The notes beneath the pieces are model-generated. The model worked only from the letters and a program-made list of their open reading frames with translations, was not told where the DNA came from and searched no databases. From Longimicrobiales bacterium (GTDB taxonomy: Bacteria; Gemmatimonadota; Gemmatimonadetes; Longimicrobiales; Gaopeijiaceae): a stretch of 64,000 nucleotides of DNA. This document shows positions 1 through 8,531 of the stretch, in pieces; within the stretch, counting starts at the first letter, position 1; the number at the start of each line of letters is the position of its first letter. Location of the stretch: NCBI GenBank assembly GCA_028284495.1, contig JANQRP010000014.1:124001-188000 (forward strand), written 5' to 3'. The translations under genes were made by a program, and so were the position numbers.

Positions 1-1118
1 GAGAGCATGTCACGGAGCCAGTGCCCGGCGCGCTCCGCCTTGGCCTTCACGTACGGGAGATTGTGTCGGTTGAGGTGCCCGAAGAGTGGCTGGCGGCGCA
101 CCACGGAGATCCCACCGGCCTCGAGCGCAGCGACCTTCTCGGGATTGTTGGTGAGCACCTCGACGGCGTCGACCCCCAGGTCCCGGAGCATCGAGATCGC
201 GATCTGGTAGTCGCGCTCGTCGGCACCGAAGCCGAGGTGCCCATCCGCGTCGATCGTGTCGAGCCCCGTCTCCTGCAGGCTGTACGCGCGGAACTTGTTG
301 CCGAGCCCGATGCCCCGGCCCTCCTGCGCGAGGTAGAGCAGGATCCCGCAGCCGCGGGCCGCGAAGTAGTCCATGCTCCCCTGGAGCTGCTCGCCGCAGT
401 CGCACCGGAGGCTGCCGAAGAGGTCCCCGGTGAGGCACGCCGAGTGGAGCCGGATGGGCACCGGCGTCGGCCACGCCGCCCGGTCGCCGACCAGCACCGC
501 GACGTGCTCCTCGAGACCGGACGCGTCGCGGAAGAGCACGAAGGTGGACGCCTCGGCACCGGGAATCGGCACGGGAGCTTCGCTGACCCGCACGATCTCC
601 GACCGGGCGGCCTCCACGTAGCGGCAGACCTCGTCGGTCGAGACCTCCAGGATGGCACCCGCCCGGAGCGCGGCAGCGAGCGCCGCCGACGCCGGGTCGA
701 CCGGCGCCGTCACCACGGCGGGCAGCATGCGGCCGAGGCGCGCGAGCGCCAGTGAGGAGGAGGAGTGCGGATCGGCGACGCTGCCCTGCACGGCGTCGGC
801 CGCGTCGTCGTCGGGGTCCATGGCGAGCGCCCGGATCGCGCCGGCGGACGCCGACGGAGCGAGGGGGATCGAGATCGCGGTGGCCGGACCCGCTTCTGCC
901 TCGGTGCACCACCCGAGGAAACGCGCACGGTGGGCGGTGACCACGAGCGTGGCGGGGCCGCCGGAGCGGCGCCGGAACTCGTCGAGCCGCGACGTGTCGA
1001 GCTCCTCGACCGCGATCGCGAGCACGTCTCCGGGGGCGTGCGGGAGTCCGGCCTGGTCCCGTACCCGCAGCGTGCGACCCCGCTTCAGGTCGAACAGCGC
1101 TCGTTCGGCATTGTACAT
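1..1118 (-). other. ribA: RibA (GTP cyclohydrolase II) domain with its own candidate start
   Basis: This is the RibA part of the fused frame, listed because it may be made separately. ATG 1118 is preceded by a purine-rich GAGGGAAGG stretch that could bind ribosomes. The product would convert GTP to the 2,5-diaminopyrimidine ribosyl phosphate used for flavins or related compounds. The first 200 residues (starting MYNAERALFDLKRG) are the accessory domain seen in some RibA homologues. The catalytic domain follows and is cut by the window edge near its C-terminus. Confidence 0.6.
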
Positions 1119-2945
1119 GACGCCTTCCCTCGTTCCCGCGGCGCCCTGCGCGCCGCCCCCGATCGAGGCAAGAACCCCGACGGGGGCGCCGGGATCCGAG
1201 GAGAGGGCCCCTTCCACGGCTGCGACTTCGGTCGGCGGCGCCACCTCGGACGGGACGGTGAGGAGGCCCGCCCGGCGAACCCGGCGGCCCGACCGGACAC
1301 CGCTCGTGGCGGCCACCAGCACGGGCGCCAGCACCAGTCCGACGAGGATCGGGCTGAGCCAGAGCGCGAACACGGGACTCACTACCAGGGTTGCGATCGT
1401 CCATGCCACCCCGAGGGTCCACGCAGGCCAGGTGATCCGGACCGCATCGCGCATCCGGATCGGGTCGCGACCGGGATCTCGCGGATTCCACCCCACGGAC
1501 CGCCCCGCCGCGATCTGCGCCACGAACATCGAGTGGTGGATCATCAGCACCGGAGCCAGCGCGACGGACAGCGCCGTTTCGAGCAGCGCGCTTCCGATCA
1601 GGCGCGGCGCGCCACCGAACCGCGGTGCGTCGCGCAGGAGCGTGAGCAGGACGCCGAGCGCCTTGGGGAGGAACAGCACCACGGCCGTCACCGCGAGCAG
1701 CGACAGGCCACCGGGAGCGCCGACGGGCACGTCCCGCACCAGCGGAGAGCCCGACAGCGCGGGGAGGAACACGTAGGCCGTACCGGCGAGCAGGATGCCG
1801 AGCCACAGGGGGGACGAGAGGTACGCCATCGCTCCCGACACGAAGTGGATCCGGCTCACACCGCGAAGGCCGTCCAGCCGGAGCAGTCGCAGGTGCTGCA
1901 GGCTGCCCTGGGCCCAGCGCCGGTCGCGACGGGCGTAGGCCGGGAACGACTCGGGCAACTCCTCCCACGACGCCGTGAGGCTCGGGTCCAGCACCACCCT
2001 CCAGCCGGCGCGCCGGAGCAGCGCCGCCTCGACGAAATCGTGGCTCAGCACCTCGCCCCCGAGAGGCGGCTCACCGGGCAGGACGGGAAGTCGCGCGTCC
2101 CGCTCGAAGGCCTCCATCCGCACGATGGCGTTGTGACCGAAGTAGTTCGCCTCCGGACCCTGCCAGAACGCCTGCCCCGCCGCCAGGACGGGTCCGTGGA
2201 CGGCGCCCGCGAACTGGAGGAGTCGCGAGAAGAGCGATCGAGCGCGGATCATCCCGGTGGGCGTCTGGATGAGCCCGACGTCGGGGTCGTCCTCCATCCT
2301 GCGCGCGAGCCCGACGAGGGTGGGGCCATCCATCAGACTGTCGGCGTCGAGCACGACCATGAAATCGTACGCGTCCCGGCAGCGGGCGGTGAACTCGGCG
2401 ATGTTGCCGGCCTTCCGGCCGGCGTTCACGGAGCGGCGCCGGTAGTGGAGCCGCGCCGACGGGTGACGTGCGCGGATGCGCTCCACGGCCCTCTCCTCGA
2501 GGATCGCCACTGAAGCGTCGCGGGAGTCGCTCAGCAGGTGCACGTCGAAGGCCGCCGCCTCCCCCGTGCCCGCGAGGGAGTCGAGCATCGCCGAGACGCG
2601 GGCGGCCACCTCGTCGGGGCGTTCGTCGAAGACCGGGATCGCGATCGCGGTCCGGGCCGTCAGTGACCGCCGGGGCTCGACGGCGGGCCCCACCCGCGCC
2701 AGCGAGTTCGGGTCGCGCCGCGCGAGCAGGAGCAGGAAACCGACGATCGAGACCCAGAACGGAATCACGATCCAGCCGAAGGTCGGGACGAAGAGGCCGA
2801 GGATCACGAGCTCGAGCAGCGTGAGACCGCCGCTGCCCAGGATCCCGAGCATCAGGATTGCCCCCCCGAGCGCAGTGCTCAGGACGAGCGCGGCCAGCAC
2901 GAGCCGACGGAGCCCGAGCCCCGGAAACCGGTAGGGGCCCGTCAC
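1..2945 (-). CDS. opgH-ribA: OpgH glucosyltransferase fused in frame to GTP cyclohydrolase II (RibA); runs off left edge
   Basis: One open frame runs from a GTG at 2945 to the window edge (at least 981 codons) with no stop. Residues 1-600 look like OpgH/MdoH, the inner-membrane enzyme that polymerises the glucan backbone from UDP-glucose. They show N-terminal TM helices, a GT2 domain with DAD (residues 200-202), a later RDRRWAQG (Q/RxxRW-type) motif near 344, and several C-terminal TM helices. After a short Gly/Ala linker, an internal ATG at 1118 (residue 610) starts a complete-looking RibA with an alphaproteobacterial-type N-terminal domain. RibA motifs are HSACLTGDLFGSLRCDCG with its three zinc cysteines, LAQEGRGIGLGNK, and LTNNPEKVAALEAGGI. 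The Tyr in KFRAY aligns with E. coli RibA Tyr105, predicting canonical GCH II chemistry. The GTG overlaps the opgG stop (GTGA). A true fusion, an internal start for RibA, or a lost stop are all possible. Confidence 0.85.
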   Translation of the reverse strand, partial: MTGPYRFPGLGLRRLVLAALVLSTALGGAILMLGILGSGGLTLLELVILGLFVPTFGWIVIPFWVSIVGFLLLLARRDPNSLARVGPAVEPRRSLTARTAIAIPVFDERPDEVAARVSAMLDSLAGTGEAAAFDVHLLSDSRDASVAILEERAVERIRARHPSARLHYRRRSVNAGRKAGNIAEFTARCRDAYDFMVVLDADSLMDGPTLVGLARRMEDDPDVGLIQTPTGMIRARSLFSRLLQFAGAVHGPVLAAGQAFWQGPEANYFGHNAIVRMEAFERDARLPVLPGEPPLGGEVLSHDFVEAALLRRAGWRVVLDPSLTASWEELPESFPAYARRDRRWAQGSLQHLRLLRLDGLRGVSRIHFVSGAMAYLSSPLWLGILLAGTAYVFLPALSGSPLVRDVPVGAPGGLSLLAVTAVVLFLPKALGVLLTLLRDAPRFGGAPRLIGSALLETALSVALAPVLMIHHSMFVAQIAAGRSVGWNPRDPGRDPIRMRDAVRITWPAWTLGVAWTIATLVVSPVFALWLSPILVGLVLAPVLVAATSGVRSGRRVRRAGLLTVPSEVAPPTEVAAVEGALSSDPGAPVGVLASIGGGAQGAAGTREGVMYNAERALFDLKRGRTLRVRDQAGLPHAPGDVLAIAVEELDTSRLDEFRRRSGGPATLVVTAHRARFLGWCTEAEAGPATAISIPLAPSASAGAIRALAMDPDDDAADAVQGSVADPHSSSSLALARLGRMLPAVVTAPVDPASAALAAALRAGAILEVSTDEVCRYVEAARSEIVRVSEAPVPIPGAEASTFVLFRDASGLEEHVAVLVGDRAAWPTPVPIRLHSACLTGDLFGSLRCDCGEQLQGSMDYFAARGCGILLYLAQEGRGIGLGNKFRAYSLQETGLDTIDADGHLGFGADERDYQIAISMLRDLGVDAVEVLTNNPEKVAALEAGGISVVRRQPLFGHLNRHNLPYVKAKAERAGHWLRDML

Positions 2946-4696
2946 GGCGCACCCGTGCGCGGGTCGGCCGCCGCCGGGACGTCGAGCAGCCAGCTCCACG
3001 TCTCGCTCAGGATGCCGCTCGGCCCGGCGGGACCACCGGCGCCGTCGTTCCGGCGATCGCGTTCGAGATGGGCGCGCATGTCGGCGGGAACACCGGGCTC
3101 GCCCTCGAGGATCCACGTAACGCGATATCCCGCGCCGGGCAGCGCCTCGACCCGGATGTCGGTCACGCGCCCCGTCGAGGAGGTCACCACCGCGCGGACG
3201 TCCGCCGCGTCGGACACCTCCGCGAGCGCGCCCCCCTCGAAGTCCACCAGCACCCGGAAGTGGTGCGGCGGCGGCGGATCGGCCTGTCCCGGCAGCCCCG
3301 GACTCGCCACCCGCGTCCGGAGCACCCGGCCCGGCCCGGCGGTGTCGGCAGGCCGGGCATCGAACGTCCGGAGCGTATACGCCCAGTCGCTCCGATCGCC
3401 GGCCCGCAGCGTGTCCGACGGCGACCAGAAGGCGACCACGTTGTCCACGAACTCGGTCGCCGTCGGGATCTCGGCGAGCATGACGGCGCCCGATCCCCAG
3501 GCCGCCGCTGGATCCACCCAGAGGCTGGGTCGTCGATCGTACGCCGCCTCCAGATCGAGGTACTGCGAGAAGTCGCGCGTCGCCTGCGCCAGCCCGAACC
3601 CGATCGGGTCCCGATCGAGCAGCGACGTCACGCGCACGCGGCCCGGATTGGAGAGCGGGCGCCAGATCACCTCGCCCGCGTGCGTCTCCATGAGGAGCCC
3701 CTCCGAGTCGTGGACGCGGGGCCGGACGTCGCGCCTCGCCCCTCCCGGCGCGTCGGGACGGCCCGTCGACGCGCCGCCGAGGTCGAAGGTGCCGTGGAGG
3801 TACATGCTCGTGAGCGGTGCCACGCCCAGCCGCGGCACGTCCGCGCGGGCGAAGAGACGGGTGCGCACATGCATCTCGGTGGGGCGCGGGGGCCGGTCGG
3901 GAGCGGCGACGGCGTCCGCGCGCCCGGGCACGAGCTCGAACCGGTACGCACCCGTGAGCGAGGGGCCGTCGAGCAGCGCATGGATCACGAGAACCGTGTC
4001 GGCCGGCTCGGGCGCGTCGATCCAGAACTCGACGAACTCGGGGAATTCCTCCGGTCCGGGCTCCGCGACGCCCAGCGCCACGCCCCGAGCGGACAGTCCG
4101 TACACGTGCTCCGGACCGAGGAGGCGGAAGTACGACGCACCCCGGAACGACACGATCTCGTCGACGGCGTCCGGGCGGTTCATGACCCCGAGCACGCGGA
4201 ACCCGGCGAATCCCGCGTCCGGCGGCAGCTCGAAGTCACCCGGGTCGAGTTCGCCGCCGTACTCGAAGAGGTCCGTGGCGAACTCGACGCCCCGGGCCGC
4301 GTCGGACGAAACCAGATGCACCCGCACGGGGGTATCGACCCCACCGCCGGGATGATCGAGGCGCACCTCGAAAGGGAGATCGCCCCCCCAGATGGCCCGA
4401 TCGTCCCGGAACGCTATGGTCCGGTACCGATCGTACGAGAGGTCGGCGGCGGGGGTACCGGCCACGGGCGTGGCCGGCGGTACCCAGGCGGTACGGGATC
4501 GCTCGGCCGCGAGCGAGGTGACGAAGTCGAAAAGGCCGCGGGTGTCCGAGGGCTGCCACGTCGGTTCCTCGCCGCGCGCCGGGAGTTCGGCGGCCGCCGA
4601 ATCGGTCGCCTCCGGAGCGTCGCCACATCCGGCCATGTTCGCCGCGAGCACTGCGAGGACGACGATGACCCCCAGACGGGGAGACACGATGGACAC
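2942..4696 (-). CDS. opgG: OpgG-type periplasmic glucan biosynthesis protein
   Basis: 584 residues, close to the family length. OpgG/MdoG is a periplasmic protein needed to build or branch osmoregulated periplasmic glucans made by OpgH, which is encoded directly downstream with a GTGA overlap. The N-terminus is a signal peptide with a lipobox-like MAGC, suggesting a lipoprotein rather than the soluble E. coli form. Family features include VHDSEGLLM in mid-protein, a W-R-P-L-S-N-P stretch and a C-terminal Ig-like region. The start is uncertain among GTG 4699, 4696 and 4687; 4696 has GGAG at a usable distance. It diverges from the gene at 4689 with overlapping 5' ends. Confidence 0.82.
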   Translation of the reverse strand: MSIVSPRLGVIVVLAVLAANMAGCGDAPEATDSAAAELPARGEEPTWQPSDTRGLFDFVTSLAAERSRTAWVPPATPVAGTPAADLSYDRYRTIAFRDDRAIWGGDLPFEVRLDHPGGGVDTPVRVHLVSSDAARGVEFATDLFEYGGELDPGDFELPPDAGFAGFRVLGVMNRPDAVDEIVSFRGASYFRLLGPEHVYGLSARGVALGVAEPGPEEFPEFVEFWIDAPEPADTVLVIHALLDGPSLTGAYRFELVPGRADAVAAPDRPPRPTEMHVRTRLFARADVPRLGVAPLTSMYLHGTFDLGGASTGRPDAPGGARRDVRPRVHDSEGLLMETHAGEVIWRPLSNPGRVRVTSLLDRDPIGFGLAQATRDFSQYLDLEAAYDRRPSLWVDPAAAWGSGAVMLAEIPTATEFVDNVVAFWSPSDTLRAGDRSDWAYTLRTFDARPADTAGPGRVLRTRVASPGLPGQADPPPPHHFRVLVDFEGGALAEVSDAADVRAVVTSSTGRVTDIRVEALPGAGYRVTWILEGEPGVPADMRAHLERDRRNDGAGGPAGPSGILSETWSWLLDVPAAADPRTGAP

Positions 4697-6335
4697 CACG
4701 AACTCCGGGCGGGAAGGACGAGCCGTTCGGGGAGTGGCTACCCTCGTGCTCGCCAATTGTCTCGTGATGCTCCCGATCTGGGTCCGCTTCGGCGGGGTGC
4801 GTCCCCACTGGATCGCGCTCGAGATCGCGATGCTCGTGGTGGCCTTCTCTCTTCTGCCGCGCACGTGGTGGTCCCGCGTAGCCGCGTGGGTGGCGTGCGT
4901 CGTGGTCGTGGCGAGCGCGGTGCTGCTGGTCGCCGACTCGAGCGCACGCATGAGCCTCGACCGGCCCCTCAACCTGTACCTCGACGCGCAGCTCGTCGGG
5001 TCCGTCCGGAACCTCCTCGACGGGATCTTCGGCGCCGGCTGGGGCCTCGTCGTGCTGCTCGGCAGCGTCGCGGCGGCGCTCGCCTCGGTCGTGGTCCTCG
5101 GGCGCCTGCTCCTCAGCCTCGGCGAAACCCGACCCGGCTGGCGACCGCGGATTCCGGCGCTCGCGCTGCTCGCGGTCCTGGTCGCGCTCGTTCCGCTCCG
5201 CTGGGCGCACCCCTCGGGCGTCGTGCTCGCACTCCCGGTCACGCAGCTCGCACGGGAGCAGGCACGCTACGCCGCAGACATGCTGCAGGAGCGGGAGCGG
5301 TTCGCGGCGGAGGTGGCCGCCGCGCGGCTCGACTGGAGCGACGAGCCCGGCCTGCTCGCGCGCCTCGACGGCCGCGACCTCGTGCTCGCCTTCATCGAGT
5401 CCTACGGCACGTCTGCGGTCGAGGACCCCCGCTACTCGCCGGTGGTCGGGCCCGCGCTCGACCGCTTCGAGGCCGTGGCCGAAGCCCGCGGGATCCACGT
5501 GGCGACCGGTCGGATGATCGCGCCCAGCCAGGGCGGCATGTCGTGGCTCGGGCACGGCTCCGCGATCAGCGGACTCTGGCTCGACAACCAGCTCCGCTAC
5601 GAGCTCATGCTCGCCAGCGACCGGCCGACGCTCATCGACGACCTCGAGTCCACCGGGTACCGCTCGCTCGCGATCATGCCCCAGATCACCATGGCGTGGC
5701 CCGAGGGGCGCCTCCTCGGATACGACGAGATCCAGACCCGCGCCGAAATCGACTACCGGGGCCCGCCGCTCAACTGGGTCACCATGCCCGACCAGTTCAC
5801 CTGGTCGTGGATGCAGAGGACCGCCCTCGCGGACACCACGGACGGGCCCGTGTTCGTGGAAGTCGGCATGATCAGCAGCCACGCGCCCTGGACGCCGATC
5901 CTGGAGCTCGAGCCCTGGGACGAGATCGGGGACGGCCGGATCTTCGACCGCTGGCGGGACGCGGGCGAGTCACCCGAGAGCCTGTGGCGCGACGCCGAGC
6001 GCGTGCGGGAGGCCTACGCCGAATCGGTCCGCTACGCGGTGCACGCGATGGTGTCGTGGGTCGAGCGCTATCTCGACGACCGCGTCGTGCTGGTCGCGCT
6101 CGGTGATCACCAGCCGGCTCCCCTCGTCACCGGCGACGACGCGGCACGGACGGTGCCCATTCACGTCGTGTCGACCGACCCCGACGTGGTGCGTGGATTC
6201 GTCGAACGCGGGTTCGCACCCGGCGCCTATCCGCCCTCCGCGGCGGACCCGTCGGACGTGCCCCGCATGAGCGACCTGCGGAGGCTGGTGCTGGAGGCGC
6301 TTTCGGGTCCCTCCCCGATCGGTACGACGCAGTGA
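4689..6335 (+). CDS. Membrane sulfatase/phosphoglycerol-transferase-like protein (alkaline phosphatase fold)
   Basis: 548 residues. The first 170 form about four hydrophobic helices; the rest is a sulfatase-type extracytoplasmic domain like LtaS or OpgB, which transfer phosphoglycerol or phosphoethanolamine to glycans. Visible landmarks are FIESYGTSAVE (metal and nucleophile region), GGMSWLGHGSAISGLWLDNQ, and VVLVALGDHQPAP near the C-terminus (D/H metal ligands). ATG 4689 has GGGGAG upstream. Next to opgG/opgH, a role in decorating periplasmic glucan with phosphoglycerol-type groups is plausible but inferred. The stop overlaps the next start as GTGA. Confidence 0.75.
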   Translation: MDTTNSGREGRAVRGVATLVLANCLVMLPIWVRFGGVRPHWIALEIAMLVVAFSLLPRTWWSRVAAWVACVVVVASAVLLVADSSARMSLDRPLNLYLDAQLVGSVRNLLDGIFGAGWGLVVLLGSVAAALASVVVLGRLLLSLGETRPGWRPRIPALALLAVLVALVPLRWAHPSGVVLALPVTQLAREQARYAADMLQERERFAAEVAAARLDWSDEPGLLARLDGRDLVLAFIESYGTSAVEDPRYSPVVGPALDRFEAVAEARGIHVATGRMIAPSQGGMSWLGHGSAISGLWLDNQLRYELMLASDRPTLIDDLESTGYRSLAIMPQITMAWPEGRLLGYDEIQTRAEIDYRGPPLNWVTMPDQFTWSWMQRTALADTTDGPVFVEVGMISSHAPWTPILELEPWDEIGDGRIFDRWRDAGESPESLWRDAERVREAYAESVRYAVHAMVSWVERYLDDRVVLVALGDHQPAPLVTGDDAARTVPIHVVSTDPDVVRGFVERGFAPGAYPPSAADPSDVPRMSDLRRLVLEALSGPSPIGTTQ

Positions 6336-6928
6336 GCGACGCAGTTGGCGGCGCAGCGACCGGCGAGCCGAGCCGCGACACGGTCGGCCCCGGATGGTCC
6401 ACGCCGAGCCGGCTCTTCCACTGGACCGTCGCGGCGCTGGTCCTGGTGACCGTCCCGGTCGGCGTCGCGATGACCAGCGAGGGATTCGACGGGGTCCGCA
6501 ACACCCTCTACGTCTCCCACAAGGGCATCGGCGTCGTGCTGCTCGTGCTCGTCACGTTCCGCGCCGTGTGGCGATGGCTCACGCCGGCGCCGAAGCTCCC
6601 CGCGTCGATCCCCGAAGGCGAGCAGCGTCTCGCGCGCTTCACCCACCGGCTGCTGTACGTACTGCTGTTCGTGATGGCGCTGAGCGGGTACCTGCGAACG
6701 GTGGGAGGCGGCTACCCGATCGAGCTTCTGGACGCGCTCGGCGTGCCTCCGCTCGTGGGCGAGATGCCGGTGTGGGCCGATCGGCTGTCGGTGCTGCATG
6801 CCTTCGTCGCGTACCTGCTGGTAGCCACGGTCGCCGTGCACGTCGCCGTCGTGGTTCAGCACACCCTCTTCGGCCGGACGAACCTGCTCTCGAGGATGTG
6901 GCCTCCGTTCCGCTCGGGTCGGTCGTGA
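6332..6928 (+). CDS. Cytochrome b561 family membrane protein
   Basis: 198 residues with four hydrophobic helices and histidines placed as in bacterial b561/CybB proteins: LFHWTVAALV in helix 1, VSHKGIGVV in helix 2, FTHRLLY in helix 3 and HAFVAYLLVATVAVHV in helix 4. Such di-haem proteins shuttle electrons between quinol and periplasmic acceptors. It is coupled by GTGA overlaps to both neighbours, so it probably serves the same operon, perhaps supplying electrons to an envelope oxidation or reduction. The partner is not evident here. Confidence 0.8.
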   Translation: MSDAVGGAATGEPSRDTVGPGWSTPSRLFHWTVAALVLVTVPVGVAMTSEGFDGVRNTLYVSHKGIGVVLLVLVTFRAVWRWLTPAPKLPASIPEGEQRLARFTHRLLYVLLFVMALSGYLRTVGGGYPIELLDALGVPPLVGEMPVWADRLSVLHAFVAYLLVATVAVHVAVVVQHTLFGRTNLLSRMWPPFRSGRS

Positions 6929-7713
6929 GCGGGGGCCGGCTGTCGGGGTCGATCGGGCTCCTTCGGTCCCTCGTGACGTACTGGCGACCCGGTCGGCAGC
7001 GGGGCCTCCGGCGGATGTATCGACCCTTCGTCGGCGAGGGCGACCTGGTGTTCGACGTCGGGGCGCACCTCGGCGACCGTACCGCCGCCTTCCACGCCCT
7101 CGGCGCCCGGGTGGTCGCGCTCGAGCCGCAGCCCCGGCTGGCCGACTGGCTCGAGCGGCGGGTCGGGGGACTCGAACGGGTCACCATCCGCAGGACCGCC
7201 GTCGGCGCGGCGCCCGGATCGGCGACGCTCGCGGTGGCGTCCCGTCACCCGACGGTGTCGACGCTGGCGCACGGCTGGCGCCGGCGCATGGCGGACGACA
7301 ATCCCGGGTTCCGGGCCGTGCGCTGGGACGACGAGGTGGAGGTGAACGTCACCACGCTCGACCGGCTCGCCGAGGAGTTCGGGCATCCGTCCTTCCTGAA
7401 GATCGACGTGGAGGGGTTCGAGGCGGACGTGCTCGCGGGTCTGTCCGTGGCGGTGCCCGGGATGTCGGTCGAGTTCGTGGCCGGGGGCCTCGACGTGGCG
7501 CGACGCTGCGTCGATCGGATCGCGTCGCTCGGGGCGTACGAGTTCAACGTGATTCCCGGCGAGAATCGGGCGATGCTCTGGCCGACGTGGCGCGACGCTG
7601 AGGCGGCGCGGGCCTGGCTGGCCGCCGGCGCGGACCGTCTCCCGTCGGGTGACCTGTACGCGCGAATCGCGGGCGGCGCCGGCCGGCACGCGCGCGACGA
7701 GGCCGGCCGATGA
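6925..7713 (+). CDS. FkbM family SAM-dependent methyltransferase
   Basis: 262 residues. The SAM-binding motif is LVFDVGAHLGDRTAAF and the acidic strand end is VALEPQP. The FkbM signature FLKIDVEGFEADVLAGL lies in the C-terminal half. The family O-methylates sugars or polyketides, so the substrate may be a sugar or headgroup made by this cluster. Start GTG 6925 overlaps the upstream stop (GTGA); the stop overlaps the creatininase start (ATGA). Confidence 0.8.
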   Translation: MSGGRLSGSIGLLRSLVTYWRPGRQRGLRRMYRPFVGEGDLVFDVGAHLGDRTAAFHALGARVVALEPQPRLADWLERRVGGLERVTIRRTAVGAAPGSATLAVASRHPTVSTLAHGWRRRMADDNPGFRAVRWDDEVEVNVTTLDRLAEEFGHPSFLKIDVEGFEADVLAGLSVAVPGMSVEFVAGGLDVARRCVDRIASLGAYEFNVIPGENRAMLWPTWRDAEAARAWLAAGADRLPSGDLYARIAGGAGRHARDEAGR

Positions 7714-8531
7714 CGCTGCCGGACCGCTGGCGACCCGACGAGGAGGGTGCCCCGCCCGCCGACGTGAAGCCCGACACCGTGGCGATCCTCCCGACGGCCG
7801 CGATCGAGCAGCACGGGCCCCACCTCCCCCTCTCCACCGACGTGGACATCGGCGAGGGCGTCCTCGCCGCCGCGCTCGAGCGGCTTCCGGCGGGGCGATC
7901 CACCCTCGTGCTGCCGACGCTCGCGCCCGGCGCCAGCCCCGAGCATGCGTCCTTCCCCGGTACGATGGACCGCACGCCCGAGGGCGTGGTGCAGGACGTC
8001 TTCGACGCCGGCGGCGCCGTCGCGCGCGCGGGCGTGCGCCGGCTCGTCGTGTTCAACAGCCACGGGGGGAACCGTGCCGCCATCGACATCGCGGCGCTCC
8101 GCCTGCGCCGACGCTACGGGCTGCTGGTCGTGAAGGTGCACACGTTCCGGCTCGCGATCCCGCCCGAGACATGGATCCCCGAGGCCGAGCAGCGCCACGG
8201 ACTCCACGGGGGTGCCGTGGAGACCGCGATCATGCTCCACCTCCACCCCGACCGTGTGCATCGCGACCAGCTGCGGGCCTTTCCCTCCATCGCCATGGAG
8301 CTCGAAGCGTCCGACTCCCGCATCGGACCGGAGGGCGCGGCAGCGTTCGCGTGGCTGGCCGAGGACCTGAACCCCGACGGCGTCACCGGCGACGCGGCGC
8401 TCGCGACACCCGAGACGGGACGGGCGCTCGTTCGGGCCTGGGCCGGTCAGCTCGCCGCCATCCTCGAGGACGCGAGGGCCTTCCCCGTCGAGCGCCTTCG
8501 GCACCGGCCCGGGAGGATCGATGAGCCGTGA
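7710..8531 (+). CDS. Creatininase-family metal-dependent amidohydrolase
   Basis: 273 residues. Creatininase landmarks are AAIEQHGPHLPLSTD (metal-binding E/H/D), VFNSHGGN (usual form NGHGGN) and HGGAVETA with the catalytic-site Glu. The family includes creatininase, the mycofactocin peptidase MftE and archaeal ArfB, which deformylates the FAPy intermediate made by some GTP cyclohydrolases. Its position between an FkbM methyltransferase and a RibD-type reductase, with RibA nearby, favours an ArfB-like role on a GTP-derived pyrimidine. The retained Tyr in RibA argues that deformylation is not strictly required. Confidence 0.78.
   Translation: MTLPDRWRPDEEGAPPADVKPDTVAILPTAAIEQHGPHLPLSTDVDIGEGVLAAALERLPAGRSTLVLPTLAPGASPEHASFPGTMDRTPEGVVQDVFDAGGAVARAGVRRLVVFNSHGGNRAAIDIAALRLRRRYGLLVVKVHTFRLAIPPETWIPEAEQRHGLHGGAVETAIMLHLHPDRVHRDQLRAFPSIAMELEASDSRIGPEGAAAFAWLAEDLNPDGVTGDAALATPETGRALVRAWAGQLAAILEDARAFPVERLRHRPGRIDEP

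Noticed and set aside
2858..6106. Very long plus-strand open frame across the opg region
   Set aside because: It runs antisense to OpgG/OpgH and across the sulfatase gene in the wrong frame, is extremely Arg/Ala/Pro-rich and has no domain pattern; a GC-rich shadow. The same applies to 10-1968 and 23141-25765 upstream of GTG 24319.
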